This document shows positions 24,683-32,385 of a stretch of DNA of 64,000 nucleotides, in pieces; position 1 is the first letter of the stretch; every line of letters starts with the position of its first letter. Both the position numbers and the translations under genes were made by a program. The notes under the pieces are model-generated. The model was not told where the DNA came from and made no database searches. It saw nothing but the letters and a program-made list of their open reading frames with translations. This stretch comes from Rhizobium sophorae (lineage in GTDB: Bacteria > Pseudomonadota > Alphaproteobacteria > Rhizobiales > Rhizobiaceae). The DNA is taken from the NCBI RefSeq assembly GCF_013087515.1, contig NZ_JABFCN010000062.1:27776-91775 (forward strand). The letters are read 5' to 3'.

Positions 24683-27439
24683 TCAGAGATCACCGACGTC
24701 GAGAATCTCCCGTGCCTTCGCAATATCGGCGGTCAAATAGGCTCCGTCGACTTTATCGAGAGTGCTTTTGATCATGTTACGCGCCGTGATCTCCTGATTG
24801 GGCCCCGCCAGTTCATAGGCTGTGTTAGCCGCCCTAAGTTCCCAGAAGGGGGCTTCCATCCGACGCGCATCATCCAGGGCAGCTTCGATCAGCGACTGGG
24901 CTTGAATTGGATCGGACTCGTTTAATACCTTGGCCTTTATCCGGAGTAGTTCTGGACGGCACCAGCCGCCTTCTCCTCTTATGCCTCGATCCAAGGCCTC
25001 TAACGGTGCCCGAACGCCCGCCAGGACGAGCAGGTATTCCAACCTCATTCCGACTGCCGAACGGAAAATTTCTTCGGTCTCTGGCTGTTGAATGCCATCA
25101 GAGATAAAGGACCGATAGGCAGCCACCCATAGCGACCATCTGTGGAGGTCATGCTTTTTGGTGAGTGTCTCCGCGATATCTAGATACTCACCCGCTCGCT
25201 TTTGATCGCCAGACAAGAACGCGATCGGCGATGCCGTCAAAAACAAAAGTAAACACGTTGATATCGAATAATCGAGAGCGCGGGCCTCTTCCAAGGCGGA
25301 GTCGAGTTCTTCGAATGCTTCAGAGGTTTCACCCTGCAAGAATTTCACGAAAATGAGCACCGCTCGGGAAATGATGCGCTGATCGAAACCGACACCATCG
25401 TTTAAGGTCCGCCGCAGAGACCCTTCAGCATCCCGAAGAGATCCTTTCACATGTTCAGAGGCTAACTTGAGGTGGCCATGGAAGAAGTATCCGTGTTCAA
25501 GCATCCGGCTGAAAGATCCCAATGACATCTGGGGAAACCGAATTCCAAGTTTCAGCGCCATATCAATAGCTTCAGAGTATCGCGCGTTTGAAACCCAAAT
25601 GGAGGCTCGGCCCGCCGTAGCTCTTATGAATGTGGGCATGTCGCCCAGCGATTCCGCAATCTCGGCACTGCGATCGAATTCCTCCAAGGCTTCAGGGTCG
25701 GCAGGGTAGCCTCGGACGTGGAATAACGCTCCACCCCTTGATATCCGAAGCTCCATTTCGATGCGCGTCCCTACGTGCTGGGAACCTGGAAGTCTGGCCA
25801 AGGCTTGCTCGACCACCTTCGATTGTTCGTTCATGAGGCCGAGTTGCGCCCACAGAACTGTTGACTTCGCCGAGAGACGGATCGCGAAATCGGCGTCGCG
25901 TTCATTGTCGAAGCTCCACTGTATCGCAGCTCGGACGTCATTAATCAGAGATGAGTAGCGTCGCATCCACTGCGGAGTGGCCAGAACCTTCCAATCGGCT
26001 TCCGCGCTTTGCAGCTCCTTCTCACAATAGACAGCGTGCGCGGCTCTGATCGCATCCGACTGACCGCTCTTCTCCAGCTTCTCAAGACCATAACGCCTGG
26101 TCGTTTCGAGAAGTCGATAGCTTCCGTCTCCGGCGCTCACGGATAGAAAAGACTTCAGGAACAGACCGTCAAAAGCCTCGTAGAAGTCGTCCTCGGAGAG
26201 ACGTCCTCCGCTAACAGAGAGAGCTGCATCCGACGAGAATGAACCGGCAAACACGGCAACGTATTCGAAAAGCGTTTTCTCTGTAGGGGTCAGGCTATCG
26301 AAGCTCCAGTCCAGCGTGGCTCGCAGGGTCTGTTGGCGGGGTGGGGCGGTACGGCGCCCCCGTCGCAACACGGTCAGCGGGTCATCCAGGGAGTTGGCAA
26401 GATTGACAAGGCCAAGATGAGCGACGCGGGAAGCTGCGAATTCGATCGCAAGCGGAATTCCATCAAGCCGCCTGACGATTGACGCAGCGGTTTCAAAATC
26501 CTCAGGCCGATCAAAACTTTCGACGTCAGATGAAAGCATCATCCTGTCGATAAAGAGTTCCATCGCTGAAAACGAGGACCAATCAGCGTTGGTGGCGTCC
26601 TCCGGCGGAGTGACCAGCGAGGGCAGTTGCCGGATCCTCTCGCCTGAAACGCGCAGGGGTTCACGGCTGGTAGCCAAGATCGAAACGTTAGGCGTAGCAG
26701 TCAGAATGTCTTCGGTCGAAGACGCGGCCTCGAGAATCAGGTGCTCGCAATTGTCGAAGACGAGCAGAACATTGCTATCCTCCAATGCCCGCAACACGCC
26801 AGGCTCGGCGTCGTCCGAAAACACTGTGACTCCAAGCAGCGAAGCAAGTGTCGGCATGATGAGCCGCCCGTCGGTGAGTGCAGCAAGATCTACAAACAGG
26901 ACGGGTCGTGACTCGCTCAGGATCTCGCCAATAGCGAGAGCCACGGACGTTTTTCCAATTCCTCCAGCACCAGCGATGGTGACGAGGCGGTTCGACGCCA
27001 TGAGTCGGGCGGTCTCCTCAACGAAAGTTTCCCGGCCGATCAATCTTCCAGCAAGACGAGGTAAGTTGCTTGAGATGTTCGCCTTTGGAACCGCTACCGG
27101 CTGCACATTAGTGCTGCTCTCACCATCTTCAACAGATTGGACCGGCATGACAAAGGCGTAGCCACGACCAGGGATATTTTCGATATATCGCCCGGCCTCT
27201 CTATCCCCCAACAGCTTTCGAAGCGTCACCATATGGACGCGCAGAGCGCCTTCGTCGACGGTTGTAGTCGTCCAAACGGCTTTGATCAGTTCATCTTTAC
27301 TGATGATCTGGCCAGCTCGTGCAACTAAAACGGCCAAAAGGTCGAAAGCACGCCCGCCAAGGTGAAGGATTTTCCCAGACTCGGAGAGGCTGCGATGAGC
27401 GATATCGAGTTCAAAACGACCAAATCTCAGTACAGTCAT
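24683..27439 (-). CDS. Winged-helix STAND ATPase regulator with TPR-like C-terminus
   Basis: A 918-residue regulator. Residues 1-98: OmpR/PhoB-type winged helix (FGRFELDIAHRSLSESGKIL, GALRVHMVTLRKLLGD, GRGYAFVMP). Residues ~130-420: STAND ATPase with Walker A AGAGGIGKTS (~156-165), Walker B L-L-V-F-D-N-C-E-H-L, LATSREPLRVSGERIRQLP, RLDGIPLAIEFAASRV and the arm RRGRRTAPPRQQTLRATLDWS. The remaining ~450 residues are helical repeats resembling TPRs. There is no receiver or known ligand domain. STAND proteins oligomerise after ligand binding. It is convergent with the SDR carrying CTTAA copy B and close to copy C, so it is a candidate for binding them. Confidence 0.9.
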   Translation of the reverse strand: MTVLRFGRFELDIAHRSLSESGKILHLGGRAFDLLAVLVARAGQIISKDELIKAVWTTTTVDEGALRVHMVTLRKLLGDREAGRYIENIPGRGYAFVMPVQSVEDGESSTNVQPVAVPKANISSNLPRLAGRLIGRETFVEETARLMASNRLVTIAGAGGIGKTSVALAIGEILSESRPVLFVDLAALTDGRLIMPTLASLLGVTVFSDDAEPGVLRALEDSNVLLVFDNCEHLILEAASSTEDILTATPNVSILATSREPLRVSGERIRQLPSLVTPPEDATNADWSSFSAMELFIDRMMLSSDVESFDRPEDFETAASIVRRLDGIPLAIEFAASRVAHLGLVNLANSLDDPLTVLRRGRRTAPPRQQTLRATLDWSFDSLTPTEKTLFEYVAVFAGSFSSDAALSVSGGRLSEDDFYEAFDGLFLKSFLSVSAGDGSYRLLETTRRYGLEKLEKSGQSDAIRAAHAVYCEKELQSAEADWKVLATPQWMRRYSSLINDVRAAIQWSFDNERDADFAIRLSAKSTVLWAQLGLMNEQSKVVEQALARLPGSQHVGTRIEMELRISRGGALFHVRGYPADPEALEEFDRSAEIAESLGDMPTFIRATAGRASIWVSNARYSEAIDMALKLGIRFPQMSLGSFSRMLEHGYFFHGHLKLASEHVKGSLRDAEGSLRRTLNDGVGFDQRIISRAVLIFVKFLQGETSEAFEELDSALEEARALDYSISTCLLLFLTASPIAFLSGDQKRAGEYLDIAETLTKKHDLHRWSLWVAAYRSFISDGIQQPETEEIFRSAVGMRLEYLLVLAGVRAPLEALDRGIRGEGGWCRPELLRIKAKVLNESDPIQAQSLIEAALDDARRMEAPFWELRAANTAYELAGPNQEITARNMIKSTLDKVDGAYLTADIAKAREILDVGDL

Positions 27440-27582
27440 TAGTCGCTAGACCTGATCGGCCAAGAAACTACAGAAATTCGGTCGTTTTCACCTATTGCTG
27501 ACGCTGAAAGGTCCAACGCTTGTACGGATGCCACTCTCATGCTCAGCCCATTCTTGATATCAGAATGGTCTATAAACCAACT

Positions 27583-27603
27583 GGTTCATGGGTTCAATGA
27601 ACC
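27583..27603. promoter_or_regulatory. Inverted repeat GGTTCAT-7-ATGAACC
   Basis: Perfect 7-bp arms with a 7-bp loop between the SDR stop (27622) and the STAND regulator start (27439), both on the minus strand. It could end the SDR transcript or act as an operator for the regulator. No T run is seen. Confidence 0.35.
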
Positions 27604-27621
27604 TCTGCGTGAACAAGCGGG

Positions 27622-28410
27622 CTATGCGTTATACCCACCGTCGACGTTCAACACGCTGCCTGTGATGAAAGAGGCGGTCGGCCCCGCAAGAAATGTGATT
27701 GCACTTGCAACTTCCGATGGCTTTCCAAGCCTCTTGAGGGCAGTTGAAGCGCGTTCGGATTCCATGATGTCCGGTGAAACTGCAACGGCGTCGAACGCGA
27801 TGGCGCCCATCTGGACGACGTTGATCGAGATTCCGCGTGGTCCCAGATCATGGGCCGCACCCTTGCAGAAGGCGGCCAACGCCGCACGCGTTGCCGCAAA
27901 ATCGGCGAGGCCAGGGGTTCCAACGCGATCCGCGAGGCTCGACCCAAGTGCGATAACGCGTCCGCCGTCCGTCATCACTCTGATCACGGCTCTTATGAGA
28001 GCAATGTTGGATTTCACGTTCAGGGAATATTGGAACTCAACTTGGTCCTCATCCAGGTCATCATCGTCAACTTGCCATTGAACGCGATACTCAGAGTTAA
28101 CGACCAAGACGTCGATCTTGCCGAATTCCGCCATAACCTGTCGAACCAGCTGGGTATGCTGTGTTGAGCTCGAATCCGTCGGTGCTTTAAACACGACGAC
28201 CTTACAGCCGATGCGGCGGAGTTCGTCTAGCAAAGCAGGCTCAACTTCCGTGTCGAGAAGCGTCAATGCCAGATTGGCGCCGCACCCAGCCAGCGCGGCA
28301 GCAGTGGCCATGCCGACACCCTCATCCGCGCGGGTCAAAAGCACTACTTGTCCAGCCAGGGGCCGGAGACTATCGATCCGTCCATCCAAAGTGACGTCAT
28401 CCTGTTGCAT
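27622..28410 (-). CDS. SDR-fold protein with altered active site
   Basis: A 262-residue short-chain dehydrogenase-like protein. The cofactor motif is T-R-A-D-E-G-V-G instead of TGxxxGxG, the NNAG motif is V-N-S-E-Y, and the YxxxK position reads F-A-A-T-R, so both catalytic Tyr and Lys are replaced. The Ser (LGSS) and the C-terminal G-S-V-L-N-V-D-G-G-Y are conserved. It is therefore probably not a normal dehydrogenase; it may be a binding or regulatory protein. The C-terminus is intact. Upstream of the STAND regulator by 182 bp on the same strand. Confidence 0.82.
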   Translation of the reverse strand: MQQDDVTLDGRIDSLRPLAGQVVLLTRADEGVGMATAAALAGCGANLALTLLDTEVEPALLDELRRIGCKVVVFKAPTDSSSTQHTQLVRQVMAEFGKIDVLVVNSEYRVQWQVDDDDLDEDQVEFQYSLNVKSNIALIRAVIRVMTDGGRVIALGSSLADRVGTPGLADFAATRAALAAFCKGAAHDLGPRGISINVVQMGAIAFDAVAVSPDIMESERASTALKRLGKPSEVASAITFLAGPTASFITGSVLNVDGGYNA

Positions 28411-28567
28411 TTGGTGCTTATAGCTCCCTATCCGCCTAGCTCCACATATAGGCTCGCCCTGGAACTGATTATTGTATCATCGGGCGCCCACGCGAACCTT
28501 CAAGTAGCGGGCTACCGCGATCACGAAATCGGCCTTGTTAACGGAACGCGCTCCGGGTCGTTAACGC

Positions 28568-28592
28568 CCTAACATCTCTTAACATCGCTTAG
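28568..28592 (+). promoter_or_regulatory. CTTAA triple direct repeat, 10-bp period (copy C)
   Basis: Units CCTAA (28568), CTTAA (28578) and CTTAG (28588), then CTCGT. It lies 60 bp upstream of the AraC-type gene at 28653. Spacing and orientation relative to the gene match copies A and B. Confidence 0.7.
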
Positions 28593-28652
28593 CTCGTGTT
28601 ACGGGGCAGCCTGCAGCTACCTTTCCGCCATCGAAGCAGAAAGGACACTGCC

Positions 28653-29222
28653 ATGACACGAACGGTTTCATTCATACCATTCCTCGTAGGCCCGGGCGGT
28701 GAGCGCGTCTGGGGCCTCGGACCTCAGGACACCGCGATCGATCTCCGTCCGGAAAGTCGTGTTCGGCCTGCTGACATGGCGTACAGCCCCCGCCGAACAT
28801 CCCACAAGACCGTTGCGGGCCTTTCCGATTGGCAGAAGAACAAGGTAGTCCGCTATATCGATGAAAACATCGACGGCTGCATCCGTGTCCAGGAGCTGGG
28901 CGACCAAGTCCGCTTGAGCGCGAGCCGGTTCTCGAAGGGTTTCAAGGTCTCCTTCGGCCGCTCGCCCTATGACTACGTTTTGAGCCGCCGCGTTGATGCC
29001 GCGAAATATCTCATTTCTTCGACCGATGAGCCGCTGAGCCAAATCGCACAGGCGTGTGGTCTGAGTGACCAAGCGCACCTCTCGAAGGTGTTCAAGCGTC
29101 TGGTTGGTGTCACCCCGCTCAAGTGGCGGCGCCTGAGCGCTGGCAAGTGCACCACTCAACACACTCCGGCTTCGTGGCGTCGTTTTGGCTCGGCAGACGT
29201 ACACGCATCCGCAAGCGCCTGA
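28653..29222 (+). CDS. AraC-family transcriptional regulator
   Basis: A 189-residue protein whose C-terminal ~100 residues are a two-HTH AraC/XylS domain: VVRYIDENIDGCIRVQELGDQVRLSASRFSKGFK (first HTH, split at ~65-98), then ISSTDEPLSQIAQACGLSDQAHLSKVFKRLVGVTPLKWRR. The N-terminal part is short with no AraC-type cupin, so ligand sensing is unclear. ATG 28653 follows AGAAAGGA. It lies 35 bp before the exported hydrolase and 60 bp after CTTAA copy C, so it is likely the first gene of that unit. Confidence 0.9.
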   Translation: MTRTVSFIPFLVGPGGERVWGLGPQDTAIDLRPESRVRPADMAYSPRRTSHKTVAGLSDWQKNKVVRYIDENIDGCIRVQELGDQVRLSASRFSKGFKVSFGRSPYDYVLSRRVDAAKYLISSTDEPLSQIAQACGLSDQAHLSKVFKRLVGVTPLKWRRLSAGKCTTQHTPASWRRFGSADVHASASA

Positions 29223-29257
29223 TTAGAGGCGCTTATCTCCTGACGAGAGGAACGAAA

Positions 29258-30214
29258 ATGTCCAATGAATTTCTCATCAGCCGCCGCCATACGCTGCTGG
29301 CCGGTGCCGCCGTAACCGCTTCATTTGCAGTCGGCATGCCGCACGAGACTCAAGCTGCAGTCAAAGTAAAACAAGGAAACCAGCACATGAACTTTGTCAC
29401 GACGAAAGACGGTACCAAAATCGCTTACAAGGATTGGGGCAAGGGGCAGCCGATCCTTTTCTCGCACGGCTGGCCACTTTCAAGTGACGCCTGGGACGCA
29501 CAGATGCTGTATTTCGGCATGAATGGCTTCCGGGTCATTGCTCACGACCGACGTGGCCACGGAAAATCTGATCAGCCCTGGACCGGTAACAATATGGATC
29601 AGTATGCCGACGACCTCGCTGAGGTCATCGAGCATCTCGATCTGAAGGATTTGGTCATGATCGGCCACTCCACCGGTGGCGGCGAAGTTGCGCATTACAT
29701 TGGCCGTCACGGAACCAAGCGAGTTTCTAAAGTGGTACTCGTCGGCGCAGTCCCGCCGCTGATGCTCAAGACCGATGCCAATCCTGAAGGCACTCCCATT
29801 GAAGCCTTCGACGGCATCCGAAAGGGCACTGCGACCGATCGCTCGCAGTTCTACAAGGATCTGACGATGCCTTTCTATGGCTTCAATCGCGAGGGCGCCA
29901 AGGTCAACGAAGGACTCCGTGAAACCTTCTGGCTGATGGGAATGGAAGGCGGAATCAAGGGCGAATACGATTGCATTCGCGAATTTTCGGAGGTCGACTA
30001 CACGGACGATCTCAGGAAAATCGACAAGCCGACCCTCATCATTCATGGGGACGACGATCAGATCGTGCCGATCGCCGCAGCTGGCCTCAAGAGCGCAAAG
30101 ATCGTCAAGAATGCGACACTCAAGGTCTATCCGGGTGCGCCTCACGGTCTGGCTCAGACGCAGGCTGAAAAGTTCAATGCTGACGTGATGACTTTCATCA
30201 AGGCAGCATCGTAA
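29258..30214 (+). CDS. Tat-exported alpha/beta hydrolase, cofactor-free haloperoxidase-like
   Basis: A 318-residue protein. The N-terminus has a twin-arginine signal (I-S-R-R-H-T-L-L-A-G-A-A) and cleavage near QAAV. The mature enzyme begins MNFVTTKDGTKIAYKDWGKGQP, has HGWPLSSDAW (oxyanion), Ser in I-G-H-S-T-G-G-G, Asp in G-D-D-D-Q-I-V and His in A-P-H-G-L, the arrangement of non-haem chloroperoxidases and aryl esterases of this family. Such enzymes hydrolyse esters and can make peracids. ATG 29258 has GAGAGGAA upstream; the frame opens further 5' inside the AraC gene. Periplasmic. Confidence 0.9.
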   Translation: MSNEFLISRRHTLLAGAAVTASFAVGMPHETQAAVKVKQGNQHMNFVTTKDGTKIAYKDWGKGQPILFSHGWPLSSDAWDAQMLYFGMNGFRVIAHDRRGHGKSDQPWTGNNMDQYADDLAEVIEHLDLKDLVMIGHSTGGGEVAHYIGRHGTKRVSKVVLVGAVPPLMLKTDANPEGTPIEAFDGIRKGTATDRSQFYKDLTMPFYGFNREGAKVNEGLRETFWLMGMEGGIKGEYDCIREFSEVDYTDDLRKIDKPTLIIHGDDDQIVPIAAAGLKSAKIVKNATLKVYPGAPHGLAQTQAEKFNADVMTFIKAAS

Positions 30215-30241
30215 CCGCTGGCTGGCGCAGAGGCGATCCAA

Positions 30242-31459
30242 ATGACTTCTATTTCAAGCGAACGCGCGGCAGGTCAGTCGCTCGCGCCAGCCTACATCAT
30301 GGCATTGGGTACATTTGCCATTGGCACCGAGGGGTTCATGATTGTTCCCCTTCTGCCGGAAATGGGAGAGGATCTTTCACTCCCGGTTTCGGAACTGGGT
30401 AGCTTGGTTACCGTCTTCACGCTTACCTTGGCGATCACATCGCCGCTCCTAACCATCCTGTTTGGACGGGTCGACCGCAAACGTCTGCTCGTCCTGACAA
30501 TGGCGGCTTTCGCGCTGGCTAATTTGGTGGCCTGGGCATCCCAAGGATACTGGGGAATTTTTTCTGCTCGTGTCCTATTGGCCATGGCGGCGGGACTCTA
30601 CACCCCGAACGCCAACGCATTGATGGGCGCCTTAGTTGTACCCGAGAAACGGGGACGGGCCCTTGCCATCTTGAACGGTGGTTTGACTATAGCAATCGCA
30701 ATCGGGCTGCCTATTGGCTCACTCGTAGGAAACGCCCTTGGGTGGCGGGTTACTTTCCTTGGGGTCGCAGTCCTGTCGATGATCGCAGTGGTCGCGCTGG
30801 TTGCAAGGCTGCCTCGTACCGATGGTACCGAAATGCGCGTTGCGTCGGTCGCCGAGCGCCTGGCGATCGTTAAAAGGCCCCAGGTCTTTCGGGAACTGGC
30901 TGTGATCTTCTTCTGGGCGCTCGGGACCTATTCGGTCTGGACCTACATCGCTCCGTATCTGAACCAGGTCGATGGCCTTGGCCCGAATGGAATTAGCGCC
31001 GTTGTCTCGGTATGGGGGATCGGCGCTGCAATCGGCATCGTACTTGGTGGCACCCTGAATGATCTGATGGGAGCAAGACCGGTCGTCGCCGTAAGCCTGA
31101 TCCTTGCGGTGTTAGTTTTCCTCTCGCTTATATTCTTTGCAAGAGTTCTGACGCCCGATCAGGCCATTGTTCCGACGGTCATTGCGGTTGCTTTTTGGGG
31201 TATCGCGATCTGGGCATTCTATCCAGCACAAATTGCCACATTGATTCAGGTCGGCCAGCCTGCGGTCCCAATCGCAGTCTCACTCAGCACGTCGTTCATG
31301 TACCTGGGCTTTGCCGTGGGCAGCGCCATCGGATCCGTCGTGCTCTCGCAAGGCGGTGTCGGTGACCTGGGTATTACCGGCGTGATTGGGGAAGGTATCG
31401 CTCTTCTCATTGCTACCTACGCAGGTGCGAGGATTACGCAGCCTAGAAGGGTCACTTAA
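30242..31459 (+). CDS. MFS transporter, DHA1 family (AraJ/YdhP-like)
   Basis: A 405-residue, 12-helix transporter. It begins PAYIMALGTFAIGTEGFMIVPLLPEMGEDLSLPVSELG (split over residues ~15-52), then the loop 2-3 motif FGRVDRKRLL and helix 4 ARVLLAMAAGLYTPNANAL, as in the sugar/drug efflux DHA1 branch. It probably exports a small solute by H+ antiport. It is 27 bp after the hydrolase gene and in the same transcript, and followed by a terminator-like hairpin at 31474-31499. Confidence 0.9.
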   Translation: MTSISSERAAGQSLAPAYIMALGTFAIGTEGFMIVPLLPEMGEDLSLPVSELGSLVTVFTLTLAITSPLLTILFGRVDRKRLLVLTMAAFALANLVAWASQGYWGIFSARVLLAMAAGLYTPNANALMGALVVPEKRGRALAILNGGLTIAIAIGLPIGSLVGNALGWRVTFLGVAVLSMIAVVALVARLPRTDGTEMRVASVAERLAIVKRPQVFRELAVIFFWALGTYSVWTYIAPYLNQVDGLGPNGISAVVSVWGIGAAIGIVLGGTLNDLMGARPVVAVSLILAVLVFLSLIFFARVLTPDQAIVPTVIAVAFWGIAIWAFYPAQIATLIQVGQPAVPIAVSLSTSFMYLGFAVGSAIGSVVLSQGGVGDLGITGVIGEGIALLIATYAGARITQPRRVT

Positions 31460-31473
31460 CAATCGAATTCAAC

Positions 31474-31499
31474 AAGGGTGGCAAGATTGCTGCCCTTTT
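31474..31499 (+). terminator. Rho-independent-like terminator after the MFS gene
   Basis: AAGGG and CCCTT arms with inner pairs (two G-T wobbles) close an ~11-bp stem, followed by TT. It would separate the AraC-hydrolase-MFS unit from the cytochrome/molybdo-enzyme unit. Confidence 0.5.
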
Positions 31500-31528
31500 C
31501 GCCATTCCGATTTTCCAAAGGAGGAACC

Positions 31529-31903
31529 ATGGAAAAGTTGCAGGCCGTCATGATTGCCGTGGGAATGATCGTGCTTGGGGCCTCGTCGGTCCAAGCCGAT
31601 GGAGATCCAGACAAGGGCAAAAAGGTCTTTGCCCGCTGTAGTGCCTGTCACGCGACGACCGAGCAAAACAAGGTGGGTCCGGGCCTTCTGAATGTTGTAG
31701 GTCGCCCTGCTGGAAGCATCGCGGGGTACAACTATTCCGCTGCGTTGAGGGGGTCTGGTCTCACTTGGGACGAGCCTACTCTCGACGCCTTCCTTAAAGC
31801 GCCAGCCGCCGTGGTCAAGGGGACCCGCATGAGCGCGTCAATCCCGAAAGACCAGGATCGAGCAGATGTCATCAGCTACCTGAAAACACTGACAGCGCAA
31901 TAG
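31529..31903 (+). CDS. Class I cytochrome c, periplasmic
   Basis: A 124-residue c-type cytochrome with a signal peptide (MEKLQAVMIAVGMIVLGASSVQA), haem site C-S-A-C-H at ~43 and the axial Met region G-T-R-M-S-A near 100. It resembles cytochrome c2/c550-like electron acceptors. ATG 31529 follows a strong AAAGGAGG. It lies 21 bp before the [2Fe-2S] subunit gene, so it probably takes electrons from the molybdenum hydroxylase in the periplasm. Confidence 0.92.
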   Translation: MEKLQAVMIAVGMIVLGASSVQADGDPDKGKKVFARCSACHATTEQNKVGPGLLNVVGRPAGSIAGYNYSAALRGSGLTWDEPTLDAFLKAPAAVVKGTRMSASIPKDQDRADVISYLKTLTAQ

Positions 31904-31924
31904 AGACCCAGGAAGGTTAGACCG

Positions 31925-32374
31925 ATGAAGACGATCACCATCAACGGCAAAACACATGAAGTCGATGTCCCGGACGACATGCCACTGCTCTGGGTTTTGA
32001 GAGACGTGCTCGGCATGACCGGAACCAAATACGGCTGCGGCATCGCCCAATGCGGAGCCTGTACCGTCCTGATAGACAACATGGCAGTTCGATCCTGTCA
32101 GACGACCATGGATATGATCGATGCTCAACAGATCACCACGATCGAGGGCGTCGGTGAGACCGAAAACGGGCGCAAAATCCAGACAGCGTGGCTCGAAAAG
32201 GAGGTCGTCCAGTGCGGGTACTGTCAGTCCGGCCAGATCATGTCGGCAACCGCGCTTCTTAATAGCAATGCGAAGCCGACAGACTCGGACATCGATGAGG
32301 CAATGGCAGGCAATATTTGCCGTTGTGGCACTTATGTCCGGATCCGCGACGCGATCCACACTGCAGCGGCATAG
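31925..32374 (+). CDS. [2Fe-2S] subunit of a periplasmic molybdenum hydroxylase (IorA-like)
   Basis: A 149-residue protein of the xanthine oxidase small-subunit family. Plant-type cluster ligands: C-G-C-G-I-A-Q-C-G-A-C ... C at ~38-60. The second cluster: C-G-Y-C-Q-S-G-Q and C-R-C-G-T-Y at ~100-137. Relays electrons from the Mo site to the cytochrome. No signal peptide of its own; probably exported with the Tat-tagged large subunit. Gap to that gene is 11 bp. Confidence 0.93.
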   Translation: MKTITINGKTHEVDVPDDMPLLWVLRDVLGMTGTKYGCGIAQCGACTVLIDNMAVRSCQTTMDMIDAQQITTIEGVGETENGRKIQTAWLEKEVVQCGYCQSGQIMSATALLNSNAKPTDSDIDEAMAGNICRCGTYVRIRDAIHTAAA

Positions 32375-32385
32375 AGGGGGCTGAC

